Source: Psychrobacter phenylpyruvicus DSM 7000 = NBRC 102152 (GTDB lineage: Bacteria > Pseudomonadota > Gammaproteobacteria > Pseudomonadales > Moraxellaceae). Taken from it: 64,000 nt of DNA. The translations under genes were made by a program, and so were the position numbers. The notes below the pieces were generated by a model. The model was not told where the DNA came from, made no database searches, and worked only from the letters and a program-made list of their open reading frames with translations. Position 1 is the first letter of the stretch. Each line of letters opens with the position of its first letter. Shown piece after piece: positions 8,457-17,460 of the stretch. The stretch is taken from assembly GCF_000685805.1 (NCBI RefSeq), contig NZ_JMKP01000012.1:1-64000 (forward strand). The letters run 5' to 3'.

Positions 8457-9956
8457 CTAATGATAATCAGACGAATTTGATGAGGGTAAACTGCGTGCAG
8501 ATATTAGCGTTACTATCATCATAATCCCCAGTGCAAAGAACACCTCTTGCATAGGAGCTATTAATGGACTAACTAAAGGATTAGCCAATAAACCTGGCAT
8601 GTCTAAATTGGATAAGAGTTTGGTTAGCAACTCAAACCCGCCGCTATTGATATATAAAGTAGCTAGGGTAATAAAAATTGTTGATAGGATGCGACGACTG
8701 ATGTTGTTTAGCGCTGCACCATCAGTAACTAAGTGTTTATTTAAACTACCCAGACCAACTGTTGTGGTAGGTAAATAAGCCAGTCCTACACCCACGCCAT
8801 GTATACTCATAATCAGCATAATCACCCAAATATTGGGATCGAACAGACAAACACTGAGCAATATCATTGCTACACCACAAATAATGACACCAGCACTACC
8901 TATATTTCTAGCGCCCTGTTTATCGACAATATTGCCGGCAAAATGAGTTGTTATACTGGTAATTAAAGTTGCTACCATTAACACCACACCTGTCCATATT
9001 GCGCTTTTATGCATCACTTCTTGGATAATTATAGGGAGGAATAAAAGCCCCATCATCATTCCAAGGGTCTGGGTGATACTCAAAATAATGCTATGCAAAT
9101 ACGTTTTATTAGCAAATAATCTCACATTAAGTAAGGGATTAGTGTGTTTAAGCTCATAGCGCCACCAAATACTAGCAGTGATAATAAATACCACCATGTA
9201 CCCAAGTTGACCTATTACTAGGTGCGACTTTAGCGTATTCAGCCATAATGTTAGTGCCATTAGCCATAAAATCAGTGCGAGAAAGCCTTTCATATCAAAT
9301 GGTGCAGCTTTATGCAGGTCGTTATGTATTTGCGATTTAGGCAGTGACGGAACCCACCACAGGGTCATGGCAATTACCAGTATGCTAAGGGGTATCGTTA
9401 TGGCAAATAAAGTCCACCACTCAAAATGTGCCACTAGATAAGCACCCGCCAAGGGACCTAGTGCTAAGGACAGCATAATTACAATGCCCCACAATGCCAT
9501 CACTTGGCCTTGCTTATTGCTAGGATAAATTTGGTACAGCATACCTATGGATAATGGAATGATTAAGCCACCTGATAATCCTTGAATAGCTCTAGCCACA
9601 ATAATAGATGCCATACTAGTGGCCAGCATACCTAGTAGTGACCCTGCCATAAATCCGATAATCGCAGCGACATATATTCGCTTAAAATCAAAGTTTTTAC
9701 TTAAGTAACCGCTGAGCATTAACCCTACACTCATCGCTAATACATAGCCATTTAGTACCCAGCCACCCATTACAATATCCACCGAAAACACCGACATAAA
9801 TATTGGAATAGCGGGGTTTAGAGCACTATTGCTAAAGCTCACCACAGTACCCCCTAGCAATAAGGTCCAAAGTACACAGCGTACTTGGCTGGGGTTGAGA
9901 ACTCCAGAGTTACTACCTTCAGAAGGGGCATGGCGCTGCTGTAAATTATTTGTCAT
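8457..9956 (-). CDS. MFS exporter, DHA2-type (probable siderophore efflux)
   Basis: A 499-residue, multi-spanning (about 14 TM) transporter of the EmrB/QacA (DHA2) branch of the major facilitator superfamily. Family marks are the first-helix region WTLLLGGTVVSFSNSALNPAIPIFMSVF, the motif-A-like loop GYLSKNFDFKRIYV, and GLSGGLIIPLSIGMLYQIYPSNKQGQVMALWG (motif C region). Its position between the acyltransferase and synthetase 2, in the same orientation, points to export of the finished siderophore; this is inference from context, since DHA2 members are mostly known as drug exporters. No strong Shine-Dalgarno precedes the ATG, and the gap to the upstream gene is 101 bases. Confidence 0.88.
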   Translation of the reverse strand: MTNNLQQRHAPSEGSNSGVLNPSQVRCVLWTLLLGGTVVSFSNSALNPAIPIFMSVFSVDIVMGGWVLNGYVLAMSVGLMLSGYLSKNFDFKRIYVAAIIGFMAGSLLGMLATSMASIIVARAIQGLSGGLIIPLSIGMLYQIYPSNKQGQVMALWGIVIMLSLALGPLAGAYLVAHFEWWTLFAITIPLSILVIAMTLWWVPSLPKSQIHNDLHKAAPFDMKGFLALILWLMALTLWLNTLKSHLVIGQLGYMVVFIITASIWWRYELKHTNPLLNVRLFANKTYLHSIILSITQTLGMMMGLLFLPIIIQEVMHKSAIWTGVVLMVATLITSITTHFAGNIVDKQGARNIGSAGVIICGVAMILLSVCLFDPNIWVIMLIMSIHGVGVGLAYLPTTTVGLGSLNKHLVTDGAALNNISRRILSTIFITLATLYINSGGFELLTKLLSNLDMPGLLANPLVSPLIAPMQEVFFALGIMMIVTLISARSLPSSNSSDYH

Positions 9957-10057
9957 GATAAGGGCTTAGTACTATTAGTATCATTAGAGTGCAATGACAG
10001 TGGTGCAAATTTAATAAAATACGGCTCATTTGAAAAAATGGCTCACTTGAATTGACT

Positions 10058-10666
10058 TCAGGATTCTAAAGTCTCGCCATAAAAACCCAAATAACCTCTA
10101 GATTTATAAAACTCATCACGATGACAAAAATAAAGGGCAGCCTTTTTTTCTGGCATATCGACTAACCTTTGAATTTTATAAGCAAATCTGTCAGTTACCC
10201 ATTTGTATACCTCAATTTTGCTATCCGGTTCGGTGACAATTTTTTTGGCGTCCGTATGCTCAAAAATGAATCTAGAAATCATCATACCTATCGGTTTAAT
10301 ATAGCCACGACCTACAGAATCCGTCTCGCCGATTAAAATATGCCATCCCATATCGGTGGGTTTTGCTTTGTAATATAAAGACAAACGATCACGGTAAGCC
10401 TCATAGATTTCGGTATAACCTATAGGTCTGTCATCGCATAACACGATGTAAAGACGGTGATGGTCATCGACAATCATTTTCTCAAAATGTACCTTTAATT
10501 GAGGCATTGGCAAATGCAGTTGCCACTGCTCCACCACATGTTCTGCATGCATCCAGCGATACAACATAGGCATATCTTCAGGATAATTAACGGGACGTAA
10601 TCCGAACTTTTTTTGATTGGCATCAACGGAGAATCTATCGGGTAAACTTTGAGCAATGGTTAGCAT
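10058..10666 (-). CDS. Siderophore N-hydroxy-diamine acyltransferase (GNAT, AlcB/RhbD/IucB-like)
   Basis: A 202-residue acyl-CoA N-acyltransferase of the siderophore GNAT group. It begins with the substrate segment FGLRPVNYPEDMPMLYRWMHAEHVVEQWQL and continues with YIVLCDDRPIGYTEIYEAYRD, MGWHILIGETDSVGRGY (acetyl-CoA loop) and IVTEPDSKIEVYKWVTDRFAYKIQRLVDMPEKKAALYFCHRDEF, the C-terminal pattern of AlcB, RhbD and IucB. It would acylate the hydroxylamine made by the neighbouring N-hydroxylase, giving the hydroxamate. Acyl length (acetyl as in schizokinen, or a longer chain as in acinetoferrin and rhizobactin) cannot be read from the sequence. A Shine-Dalgarno (TAGGG) precedes the ATG. Confidence 0.92.
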   Translation of the reverse strand: MLTIAQSLPDRFSVDANQKKFGLRPVNYPEDMPMLYRWMHAEHVVEQWQLHLPMPQLKVHFEKMIVDDHHRLYIVLCDDRPIGYTEIYEAYRDRLSLYYKAKPTDMGWHILIGETDSVGRGYIKPIGMMISRFIFEHTDAKKIVTEPDSKIEVYKWVTDRFAYKIQRLVDMPEKKAALYFCHRDEFYKSRGYLGFYGETLES

Positions 10667-10813
10667 ATAAGGCCCTACAAATAGGTTTCAGTAAAAAAAT
10701 GAATACGTTAGGGTTTAAAAATACAAGTCTTTTGCTATTACAGATACGATTAAATCCCTGTGTTTTAAGTCCTGTTTTTTAAACCCTGCGTTTTAAACAT
10801 AGTTATTTAAAGA

Positions 10814-12232
10814 CTAGTCACTTAGTGATGGTCTACAATCCGAGATACCAAAGTCTTGAAACACGCTGAGGGCTTTGGTGTCATAGACTTGTTCTCCTTG
10901 TAACTGGTTAATAATATATCCCGCCCGATAAGCACCTAGACCCAAATCTGGCGCCCCAACACCATGTGAATGAATTTCTTGGTTTTGCACGAAAACTTGG
11001 CCCACTACCCTATTTTTATGCGCATCTTGAGGTGTTTGTCGCTGGAGTTTTGGTACCCTGTCATCTTTAAATTCCAAGGTATAATTTAGGTTGATCTTAG
11101 GTTGATCAAATTCATTATGTTCGATATAGGGCAGTAATGAATCAAAGCATCTGGGTAGTCCATGGCGATAGCCGGTACCAGCGATAACGCAGTCATACTG
11201 GGCTGTAAACTGACGCTGCTGCTCGCGCTGCTTTACAGTCAACTGTAGTTTTAGATCATGATTATTTTTATCAGAATCATCATTTACGGCCTTTGCATCA
11301 ATTACTTCACAGTGTGCAAGCAAGTTTGAATGGGTTGGCTGATTGGCAATACTACGCTCATAAAGTCGACTATAAATATCTCTGATAGTGCTAAAGCCCA
11401 TACCTTTATAAAGAAGGTCTTGTTTTTTTAATAAAGAATATTTGGTGCTATCTGGTAAATGATAGAAATAATCTGTATATGCCGGGCTAAAATGTTCAAG
11501 TCCTAGAGGTGAATACTCCATTGGGAAAAAGCCAGCAGAACGGGTAAACCAATCTAACTGAAACTTAGGCTGACCATAAGGATCAAGCTGCTGATCAAAT
11601 AAAGCTCGATACACTTCAGCTGAAGACTGACCTGAGCCCAATACTAATACTTTAGGCGGGGTATCTGACTGTTTTATTTGCTCATAATTGAAGAGATTTG
11701 CAAAGTCTGCTGTGTGCATACAGCGATGTGGTGCTTTATCTGCCAATGACTGCAACACCGCTGGCAGGGTTGGCTGGGTACCTGTGCCAATGACTATATT
11801 TTTGGCATGGTAGGTTTTTATTTCTCCTTGCTCATTAACACGTACGACATAGCCCGCTTGTTCCTCCATAAGAGCAACATCTACTACTTCCGTGTCAAAT
11901 ACCAAGCTGTCTAACTGCCCAGCTACCCATTGGCAATAGTCATTGTATTCTTGACGGAAAATTTTGAAATCCTCAAGGAAATAAAACTTTAATAAGCGGT
12001 GATGGTGATGCAAGTAGTTTAAAAAACTATAACGACTGGTGGGATCAATAAGGGTCACCAAATCTGCCATGAACGGAACCTGCAAAGTGGTGTGTGGCAG
12101 AATCATTCCCTTATGCCAATCAAAGTTTGGTTTTTTTTCAAAAAACTTACTACTCAGTGTTGGCTGCTTATCTATTAACGCAGCCAAACATAAATTAAAT
12201 GGCCCAATACCTATACCAATAAGATCTAACAT
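10814..12232 (-). CDS. Diamine/lysine N-hydroxylase (IucD/RhbE-like flavin monooxygenase)
   Basis: About 472 residues. This FAD- and NADPH-dependent N-monooxygenase family includes IucD (lysine), RhbE and related diamine hydroxylases. The N-terminal FAD motif is LIGIGIGPFNLCLAALID, the NADPH motif VLVLGSGQSSAEVYRAL lies near 195, and CVIAGTGYRHGLP near 350 is the typical ATGY-like late motif. With dat and ddc alongside, the likely substrate is 1,3-diaminopropane. I place the start at the ATG at 12232 because GGAG lies at the usual distance; the reading frame extends a few codons further to a GTG at 12244, and an ATG at 12235 is also possible. Confidence 0.92.
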   Translation of the reverse strand: MLDLIGIGIGPFNLCLAALIDKQPTLSSKFFEKKPNFDWHKGMILPHTTLQVPFMADLVTLIDPTSRYSFLNYLHHHHRLLKFYFLEDFKIFRQEYNDYCQWVAGQLDSLVFDTEVVDVALMEEQAGYVVRVNEQGEIKTYHAKNIVIGTGTQPTLPAVLQSLADKAPHRCMHTADFANLFNYEQIKQSDTPPKVLVLGSGQSSAEVYRALFDQQLDPYGQPKFQLDWFTRSAGFFPMEYSPLGLEHFSPAYTDYFYHLPDSTKYSLLKKQDLLYKGMGFSTIRDIYSRLYERSIANQPTHSNLLAHCEVIDAKAVNDDSDKNNHDLKLQLTVKQREQQRQFTAQYDCVIAGTGYRHGLPRCFDSLLPYIEHNEFDQPKINLNYTLEFKDDRVPKLQRQTPQDAHKNRVVGQVFVQNQEIHSHGVGAPDLGLGAYRAGYIINQLQGEQVYDTKALSVFQDFGISDCRPSLSD

Positions 12233-12290
12233 CATTCGCTCCACATTTTTATAGTCGTCATTTATTATCTATTCATCTTATCTATTTGTT

Positions 12291-14093
12291 CTAACCCGCC
12301 ACTAATGGATTGGGGATTTCAACATAGACTGACTGTGTTTCGACAGGGGCGGTTAATTCATCTAGCGCATATAACCGTGTCAATAGATTACCCTTAAAAG
12401 GTAGGGTCGGACTGCGTAACAACAGGTCAAATAGTGAGCGATGTGGGAACTGTTGTTCAAGGGTTTGCAGACACTGCTTGAACTGCTCTAAAAGCAGCTC
12501 TTCACTAACTAAACCTGTACGAGCAATAGCGGTAATTAAGCCAAAGATACTATTGCCAACCAAATAATAGGTCACTCGTGAATCTGCAAAATCTTCAGGG
12601 ATAACGCATTCAGCTTCATTGATGAGCTGTGGATTGGCATCAATTAACGCTGCCGCATACTCAGCAATATAGCCAAAGCCTTGATTATCACGTGCCCAAA
12701 ACTTAGTAGGATATCCATCTTTTAACTCAATAAGACTATTTTGCTGATGCACCTCAAAGCCAAAACCATGCTGATAATACATCTGGATAAGTGGAACAAA
12801 AGCGACTGTTAAATAAGTATCAAACCATTGGCGTGCTATTTGAGGTAGAGGCTCATTGGTGCGCTTATGAATGGCCTCAAATAAAGTAGCAAAGCGATTG
12901 GTTAAACGCATTGGATGGTCTTGACTCAAACTTGCTAAATTTGTAATAGAGGATTTAGCATCAAAAGGATTGTCACGTAAAATACAGATGGTTTCATCAA
13001 CAATAGAGCCATCTATAGTAAGGGCTATCCAAGCGGGATCATTTAGCACCTCAACAGTGGGATACTGAGTTTTTAATTGTTTACCATAGTCACTGCGCCA
13101 TATACGGCAAGCGTACATACCTCGGTAACATTCTTTCGATGAGTTGATACGCACTGAATTGGTAATAGCTACCGATAAAGATACTTTAAACATCCAAGGC
13201 GCTTTAAATGAAGCTAATGTGCGTACTGATGTGGTTGGGTGTAAATACCAGCCCATCTCCCCTATATCGAACAATTCGCCATGCTCAAGTAAACGCTGAT
13301 ACCAATCTTGTTGTTGTAAAAACTTTGCTTGCCAAGGGTGCAGAGGTAATAATTTATAGTTGGGGTATTGCTTAAGTAACGCATTTTGATAATTGCTTAT
13401 ATTAGTGTCGCCACTGTTCTCAATAAGCTTCTCTTTTAATGTGGTACTTATGCTATCTCCATCAACATAATCTTCAGCGATATACTTTGGATCTACCAAC
13501 CAATAATGTAATTGAGTTTGGCTCTTAGTCTCTGGCGAATATTGTGCCCACTGCTTATCATAAAATCCCGCCCTGCCCTTTGGTGTTGGATGCATAGCAT
13601 GACCATAGATAAGATTTTGCTCGGTTTCTATAAAGTTTAAATCCTCTTTAATAATGTCATCCATCTCATCATTGCGATGTTCCAAAATAGTTTTTAGCCC
13701 TTCATAACTCTCAATCCAGCGTTTCATCACGCCATTACTATCAAGAATAATGCCATTCTGAACCGCATCATTGTTTTGACGACAAGCTAAGTCTTCAATG
13801 ATTAGCGCAGCCACACTAACTGGTGTCAGTTTCTTCCATGATTCTTCTTGTAGAATAAAAGGAGTATCAGCTAGGCGATGTTGCCCCAACTTGCTTACTT
13901 TATCTAAAGTAACTGCCATCGTGACGTTTAAAGGCTCGAGTGTGAACTCTAAAATAGGTTTGCCCTGAGACAGTTGTTTTTGCTGTGCATCTTGTTGCTC
14001 GATATCAATTACTCTGCCCTGCTGTGTTTCAAACGCATAAGTGTTTATTAGATTTTGTAGCACCAATCGATCGAGAGTTTTTTGTTGAATCAT
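12291..14093 (-). CDS. NIS siderophore synthetase 1 (IucA/IucC family)
   Basis: A 600-residue NIS synthetase, about the usual family length. It has YGHAMHPTPKGRAGF (about 163-177), PLHPWQAKF near 249, TTSVRTLASF near 285, SVRINSSKECYRGM, and FEVHQQNSLIELKDGYPTKFWARDNQG in the C-terminal half. The HPTPKGRAGF form resembles IucA/RhbC-type enzymes that condense the first amine with citrate (type A), but this is a motif-level impression. Its ATG follows the decarboxylase stop by only a few bases and the Shine-Dalgarno AAGGA lies inside the end of that gene, so the two are translationally coupled. The coupling supports use of the 1,3-diaminopropane made by the preceding enzymes. Confidence 0.92.
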   Translation of the reverse strand: MIQQKTLDRLVLQNLINTYAFETQQGRVIDIEQQDAQQKQLSQGKPILEFTLEPLNVTMAVTLDKVSKLGQHRLADTPFILQEESWKKLTPVSVAALIIEDLACRQNNDAVQNGIILDSNGVMKRWIESYEGLKTILEHRNDEMDDIIKEDLNFIETEQNLIYGHAMHPTPKGRAGFYDKQWAQYSPETKSQTQLHYWLVDPKYIAEDYVDGDSISTTLKEKLIENSGDTNISNYQNALLKQYPNYKLLPLHPWQAKFLQQQDWYQRLLEHGELFDIGEMGWYLHPTTSVRTLASFKAPWMFKVSLSVAITNSVRINSSKECYRGMYACRIWRSDYGKQLKTQYPTVEVLNDPAWIALTIDGSIVDETICILRDNPFDAKSSITNLASLSQDHPMRLTNRFATLFEAIHKRTNEPLPQIARQWFDTYLTVAFVPLIQMYYQHGFGFEVHQQNSLIELKDGYPTKFWARDNQGFGYIAEYAAALIDANPQLINEAECVIPEDFADSRVTYYLVGNSIFGLITAIARTGLVSEELLLEQFKQCLQTLEQQFPHRSLFDLLLRSPTLPFKGNLLTRLYALDELTAPVETQSVYVEIPNPLVAG

Positions 14094-14098
14094 TTTTT

Positions 14099-15643
14099 TT
14101 ATCCTTGATTATTTTTCAAATTATTTTTATTGATAATTGCCTTACCCATTACCCTGATGTCATCCAAAATATTTTTGATGTCCGATAGCTGCGTTTCAGG
14201 GTTTAAAATCGTAAACTTAAGGCAAAACTGCTGTTTATACTCAGTAGTTGCAATATTGGCCTGATTATTAATTAGTAGTTGTTGGGCGATTTTTTTATTT
14301 AAAATGGTTAATTTGTTTTTTGATAGCTTTGTATCTAAACCCTTTATACTTTGTTGATTTGATGGATTGATACCACTTAACTCTATTTGTTGTGGGGAGT
14401 AATAAAATAGAACGCTGCTAATTATGGGCTTTTGCACCAGAATAAAGTCAGGATGTATATCAATCATATCGGCTGCTTGCTGGGCAGTATCAATGCATTT
14501 ATCAATCAGCTCGCCATAACCATTGGTACCTAATAAATCGAGGGCTAGCCACAGTTTTAAGGCATCAAACCTACGTGTGGTTTGAAGTGAATAAGTCACC
14601 AAATTGGGAATATTGTCTTGATCATCATCACTGGGGTTTAAATAATCGCTATGTTGACGAATGCTTGAAAAATGATGTTTGTCTTTTAACAAAAATGCGC
14701 CACAGCTAATAGGTAAGAAAAAGTGTTTGTGAAAATCAAGAGTAATTGAGTCTGCTTGATTGATACCCGCAACCCAATCTTGATAACGCTGCGATAAAAG
14801 TAAAGCCCCACCCCATGCAGCATCAACATGTAGCCAGATATTATGTTGCTGACACACCTCCGCTATAGTTGGTAAAGGGTCTATCGCTCCGGCATCGGTT
14901 GTTCCTGCTGTCGCTACGATAGCCATGATATTATCAGCGCCATACCTCTCAACTTGAGATTTAAGCTCTTCAATATCCATTACACCCTTATCATTTGTGA
15001 TGATGGTCTTTACCACATTACTTCCTAACCCCAATAAACTGGCATTTTTGGCAATTGAAAAGTGGGCTTGGTCTGAACATAAAATAAATGATGGTGCAAG
15101 GCCAGTTAGACCGTCGCGCTGAATATCAATATCTTTCTGTTGATAAAAATGATTGCGTGCCAATAGCAGTCCCATCAAATTACTCTGAGTACCGCCACTG
15201 GTAAATACTCCGCCAGCCTCAGTATTTTTCTCAAAACCTGTTTTATCTTTAAAGCCACATAACTGACACAACCAGTCGATAAGTTTTTGTTCAATATAAG
15301 TGGCAGCTGGACTTTGATTCCATGAATCCATACTTTGATTGGTAGCTGAAATAATAAGCTCAGCAACTTGGCCAATAATTAAAGTTGGTGGGTGTAAATG
15401 AGCCAAACAATGCGTATGTGATGTTGCGACACAATTAGGCAGTAGCTGCTTTTCTATGTCTTTGAATATTGCCTGCTTATCACGGCCTTGGGGAGTAATA
15501 TTAAGATTAAGTGTGTCTTTTAACTGATCACAACTACCCCCTAAATATAAGTTGTTTTTATCTAGCCATCGCTTAATCAAACGACTTGCTTGCTGGATAT
15601 CGGCAAGATATTGATCACTACTCTCATGGGTTAAAATTTGCAA
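14099..15643 (-). CDS. ddc: L-2,4-diaminobutyrate decarboxylase (PLP, group II)
   Basis: A 514-residue pyridoxal-phosphate decarboxylase that releases CO2 from L-2,4-diaminobutyrate to give 1,3-diaminopropane. Group II marks are GGVFTSGGTQSNLMGLLLAR (about 155-175), ATAGTTDAGAIDPL near 245, VDAAWGGALLLS near 272, and the PLP lysine in DFHKHFFLPISCGAFLL (Lys about 302). The early segment ATSHTHCLAHLHPPTLI and the order aminotransferase-decarboxylase match Acinetobacter dat-ddc and the rhbA-rhbB pair. It lies 80 bases after the aminotransferase. Confidence 0.94.
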   Translation of the reverse strand: MQILTHESSDQYLADIQQASRLIKRWLDKNNLYLGGSCDQLKDTLNLNITPQGRDKQAIFKDIEKQLLPNCVATSHTHCLAHLHPPTLIIGQVAELIISATNQSMDSWNQSPAATYIEQKLIDWLCQLCGFKDKTGFEKNTEAGGVFTSGGTQSNLMGLLLARNHFYQQKDIDIQRDGLTGLAPSFILCSDQAHFSIAKNASLLGLGSNVVKTIITNDKGVMDIEELKSQVERYGADNIMAIVATAGTTDAGAIDPLPTIAEVCQQHNIWLHVDAAWGGALLLSQRYQDWVAGINQADSITLDFHKHFFLPISCGAFLLKDKHHFSSIRQHSDYLNPSDDDQDNIPNLVTYSLQTTRRFDALKLWLALDLLGTNGYGELIDKCIDTAQQAADMIDIHPDFILVQKPIISSVLFYYSPQQIELSGINPSNQQSIKGLDTKLSKNKLTILNKKIAQQLLINNQANIATTEYKQQFCLKFTILNPETQLSDIKNILDDIRVMGKAIINKNNLKNNQG

Positions 15644-15723
15644 AACATTCCTCTTTATTGGCTATAGGGCTATCATGTCTAAATACATGTCAGAATAAAA
15701 AATAACTTATTAAAAACTCTTTT

Positions 15724-17073
15724 TTAGTAAGTATCTTTTAAAGCCGTTTGAAATTTACTTAAAACCTGCTCGAGCTCAGATTTAGTGATATTCAATGGCG
15801 GTAGGAACCGAAGTACAGACCCGTTGCGTCCTCCTTTTTCAATCACTAAACCTTGTTTAAAGCAAGCCTGTTGAATTTTTGCAGCCATCTCTCCATCAGA
15901 AGGATGAAGTCCATCTGCTTGCTTTTCTGATTGTGGATTAATAATCTCAACACCAATCATTAATCCTTTGCCTCTGATATCCCCAATACGTGGCTCACTC
16001 TGTTGTAGTTGCTGTAATTGACTCATAAACCAATCACCCACCGTGGCAACTTGTTCGGCTATATTGTTATCTTTTAAATATTTTAAGGTAGCAAGCCCTG
16101 CAGCCATCGCTAATTGATTGCCTCTAAATGTTCCTGAATGATTACCCGCTTGCCATTTGTCATATTGCTTCTTAATACCTAGTACTGCTAAGGGTAACCC
16201 TCCACCTATTGCTTTTGACATCACAATCATATCGGGATCAATATCCGCATGCTGATAAGCAAACCAACGTCCTGTACGACAAAATCCTGTTTGTACCTCA
16301 TCAATAATTAACAAGATATCAAGCTCTTTAGTAACTTTTCGGACGTGTTTTAGCCACTCGATAGGCGCTGGATTTACTCCTCCTTCACCTTGTATTACCT
16401 CTAATATCACTGCTGCTGGTTTGGTAACCCCACTTTCAACATCAGTCAGAAAGTTTTCAAAATAGGCCATATGGGCATCCAGACTCTGTTGTTGCGGCAA
16501 CCCAAAAGCACTACGATAAGTATTTGGATAAGGTAAAAACTGTACCTGCCCCATCAACCCCTCTATCCCTTGCTTGGGGTTAAGATTACCTGTAACCGCC
16601 AGTGCCCCATGCGTCATGCCGTGATATCCCCCACTAAAGCTGATAATGCTAGAGCGTCCTGTTACTTTTTTAGCGAGTTTAAGTGCTGCTTCTACTGCAT
16701 CAGCTCCAGTAGGGCCACAAAACTGCAAGCAATATTCGGCATTATCAGTAGCCAGCAGCTTATACATAAAATCACTAAACTCGTATTTTAGGGGGGTAGT
16801 AATATCCAAAGTGTGCATAGGCATATCGCTATCTAATAATTGCTTAATGCTGTCAGTTACTACCGAATGGTTGTGCCCCAATGCCAACGTTCCAGCTCCA
16901 GACAAACAATCGATATACTTGTTACCTTCAACATCCGTGATCCAGGCACCTTTAGCGGATTGAATGGCAAAAGGAAATTTACGCGGATAGCTCAGTACTT
17001 CAGATTCGACCTGATGTTGACGACTTAGATAACTTTGGTTATTTCTTTTTTTTGCTGACAAAGACAGATACAT
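15724..17073 (-). CDS. dat: Diaminobutyrate--2-oxoglutarate aminotransferase
   Basis: A 449-residue class III PLP aminotransferase making L-2,4-diaminobutyrate from aspartate semialdehyde with glutamate as donor. It shows DVEGNKYIDCLSGAGTLALGHNH (about 50-72), FCGPTGADAVEAALKLAKKVTGR near 120, LLIIDEVQTGFCRTGRWFAYQ near 258, and the PLP lysine in MSKAIGGGLPLAV (about 283). The LSGAGTLALGHNH form is characteristic of Dat/RhbA rather than ornithine or GABA aminotransferases. It is the first gene of the biosynthetic run; a very good Fur box (17228-17246) and a striking hairpin (17185-17228) lie in its 387-base upstream region. Confidence 0.94.
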   Translation of the reverse strand: MYLSLSAKKRNNQSYLSRQHQVESEVLSYPRKFPFAIQSAKGAWITDVEGNKYIDCLSGAGTLALGHNHSVVTDSIKQLLDSDMPMHTLDITTPLKYEFSDFMYKLLATDNAEYCLQFCGPTGADAVEAALKLAKKVTGRSSIISFSGGYHGMTHGALAVTGNLNPKQGIEGLMGQVQFLPYPNTYRSAFGLPQQQSLDAHMAYFENFLTDVESGVTKPAAVILEVIQGEGGVNPAPIEWLKHVRKVTKELDILLIIDEVQTGFCRTGRWFAYQHADIDPDMIVMSKAIGGGLPLAVLGIKKQYDKWQAGNHSGTFRGNQLAMAAGLATLKYLKDNNIAEQVATVGDWFMSQLQQLQQSEPRIGDIRGKGLMIGVEIINPQSEKQADGLHPSDGEMAAKIQQACFKQGLVIEKGGRNGSVLRFLPPLNITKSELEQVLSKFQTALKDTY

Positions 17074-17184
17074 AGTGAATCCCTAATAGTTGTAATAACT
17101 TAAGCCTAAATAAACTTATGAACCCGAAACTTACGAAGAGGTCATACTTTATTTTTTGCAAAAGTGAATTTACTTAGCATTAAT

Positions 17185-17228
17185 CAAAAAAGGATATTTA
17201 TGATGTTATTCATAAATATCCTTTTTTG
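17185..17228 (-). terminator. Near-perfect 19-bp hairpin with T/A tails upstream of dat
   Basis: Bases 17185-17203 are exactly complementary to 17210-17228, with a 6-base loop. The stem base is A6/T6, so the hairpin would behave as an intrinsic terminator in either direction. Reading on the minus strand it lies directly after the Fur box and before dat. It could end transcription coming from fhuCDB, or act as a leader attenuator if the promoter overlaps the Fur box. Confidence 0.7.
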
Positions 17229-17246
17229 TAAATGATTATCATTATC
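17228..17246 (-). promoter_or_regulatory. Fur box upstream of dat
   Basis: The 19-mer matches the consensus GATAATGATTATCATTATC at 17 of 19 positions (an uninterrupted 15-base match from 17232 to 17246). It is the best Fur site in the window and would repress the biosynthetic operon when iron is sufficient. It lies about 155-175 bases upstream of the dat start. Confidence 0.85.
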
Positions 17247-17460
17247 ATTTAATGAGTGTATTTTCACTTACATTTAGCTTGTTGTCAATAAAAATTCTAG
17301 ATTTTTTTAATCGTTACAGTACTTTACGACAAATATTGCTAGAAACATAAAAGATGCTATGAAAGTAAAAAATAAGCCATGTTTGACTTATTTGGTCACT
17401 AACCAGAGCTGACAAGTGACCGTTATGCATCAGTACAATAAAATTGACTTTCATCCTTCT

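Larger units (their letters stand above)
17074..17460. other. Regulatory gap between fhuB and dat
   Basis: This 387-base stretch contains no gene. It holds the Fur box (17228-17246) and an 18-19 bp perfect hairpin (17185-17228). On the minus strand a TTGACA -35-like hexamer occurs near 17282-17287, upstream of the Fur box, but no -10 at ideal spacing was found. The rest appears to be AT-rich leader. Confidence 0.55.

Noticed and set aside
16646-16963. Plus-strand 105-codon frame inside dat
   Set aside because: Antisense to a well-supported aminotransferase gene; composition and lack of motif indicate a shadow.
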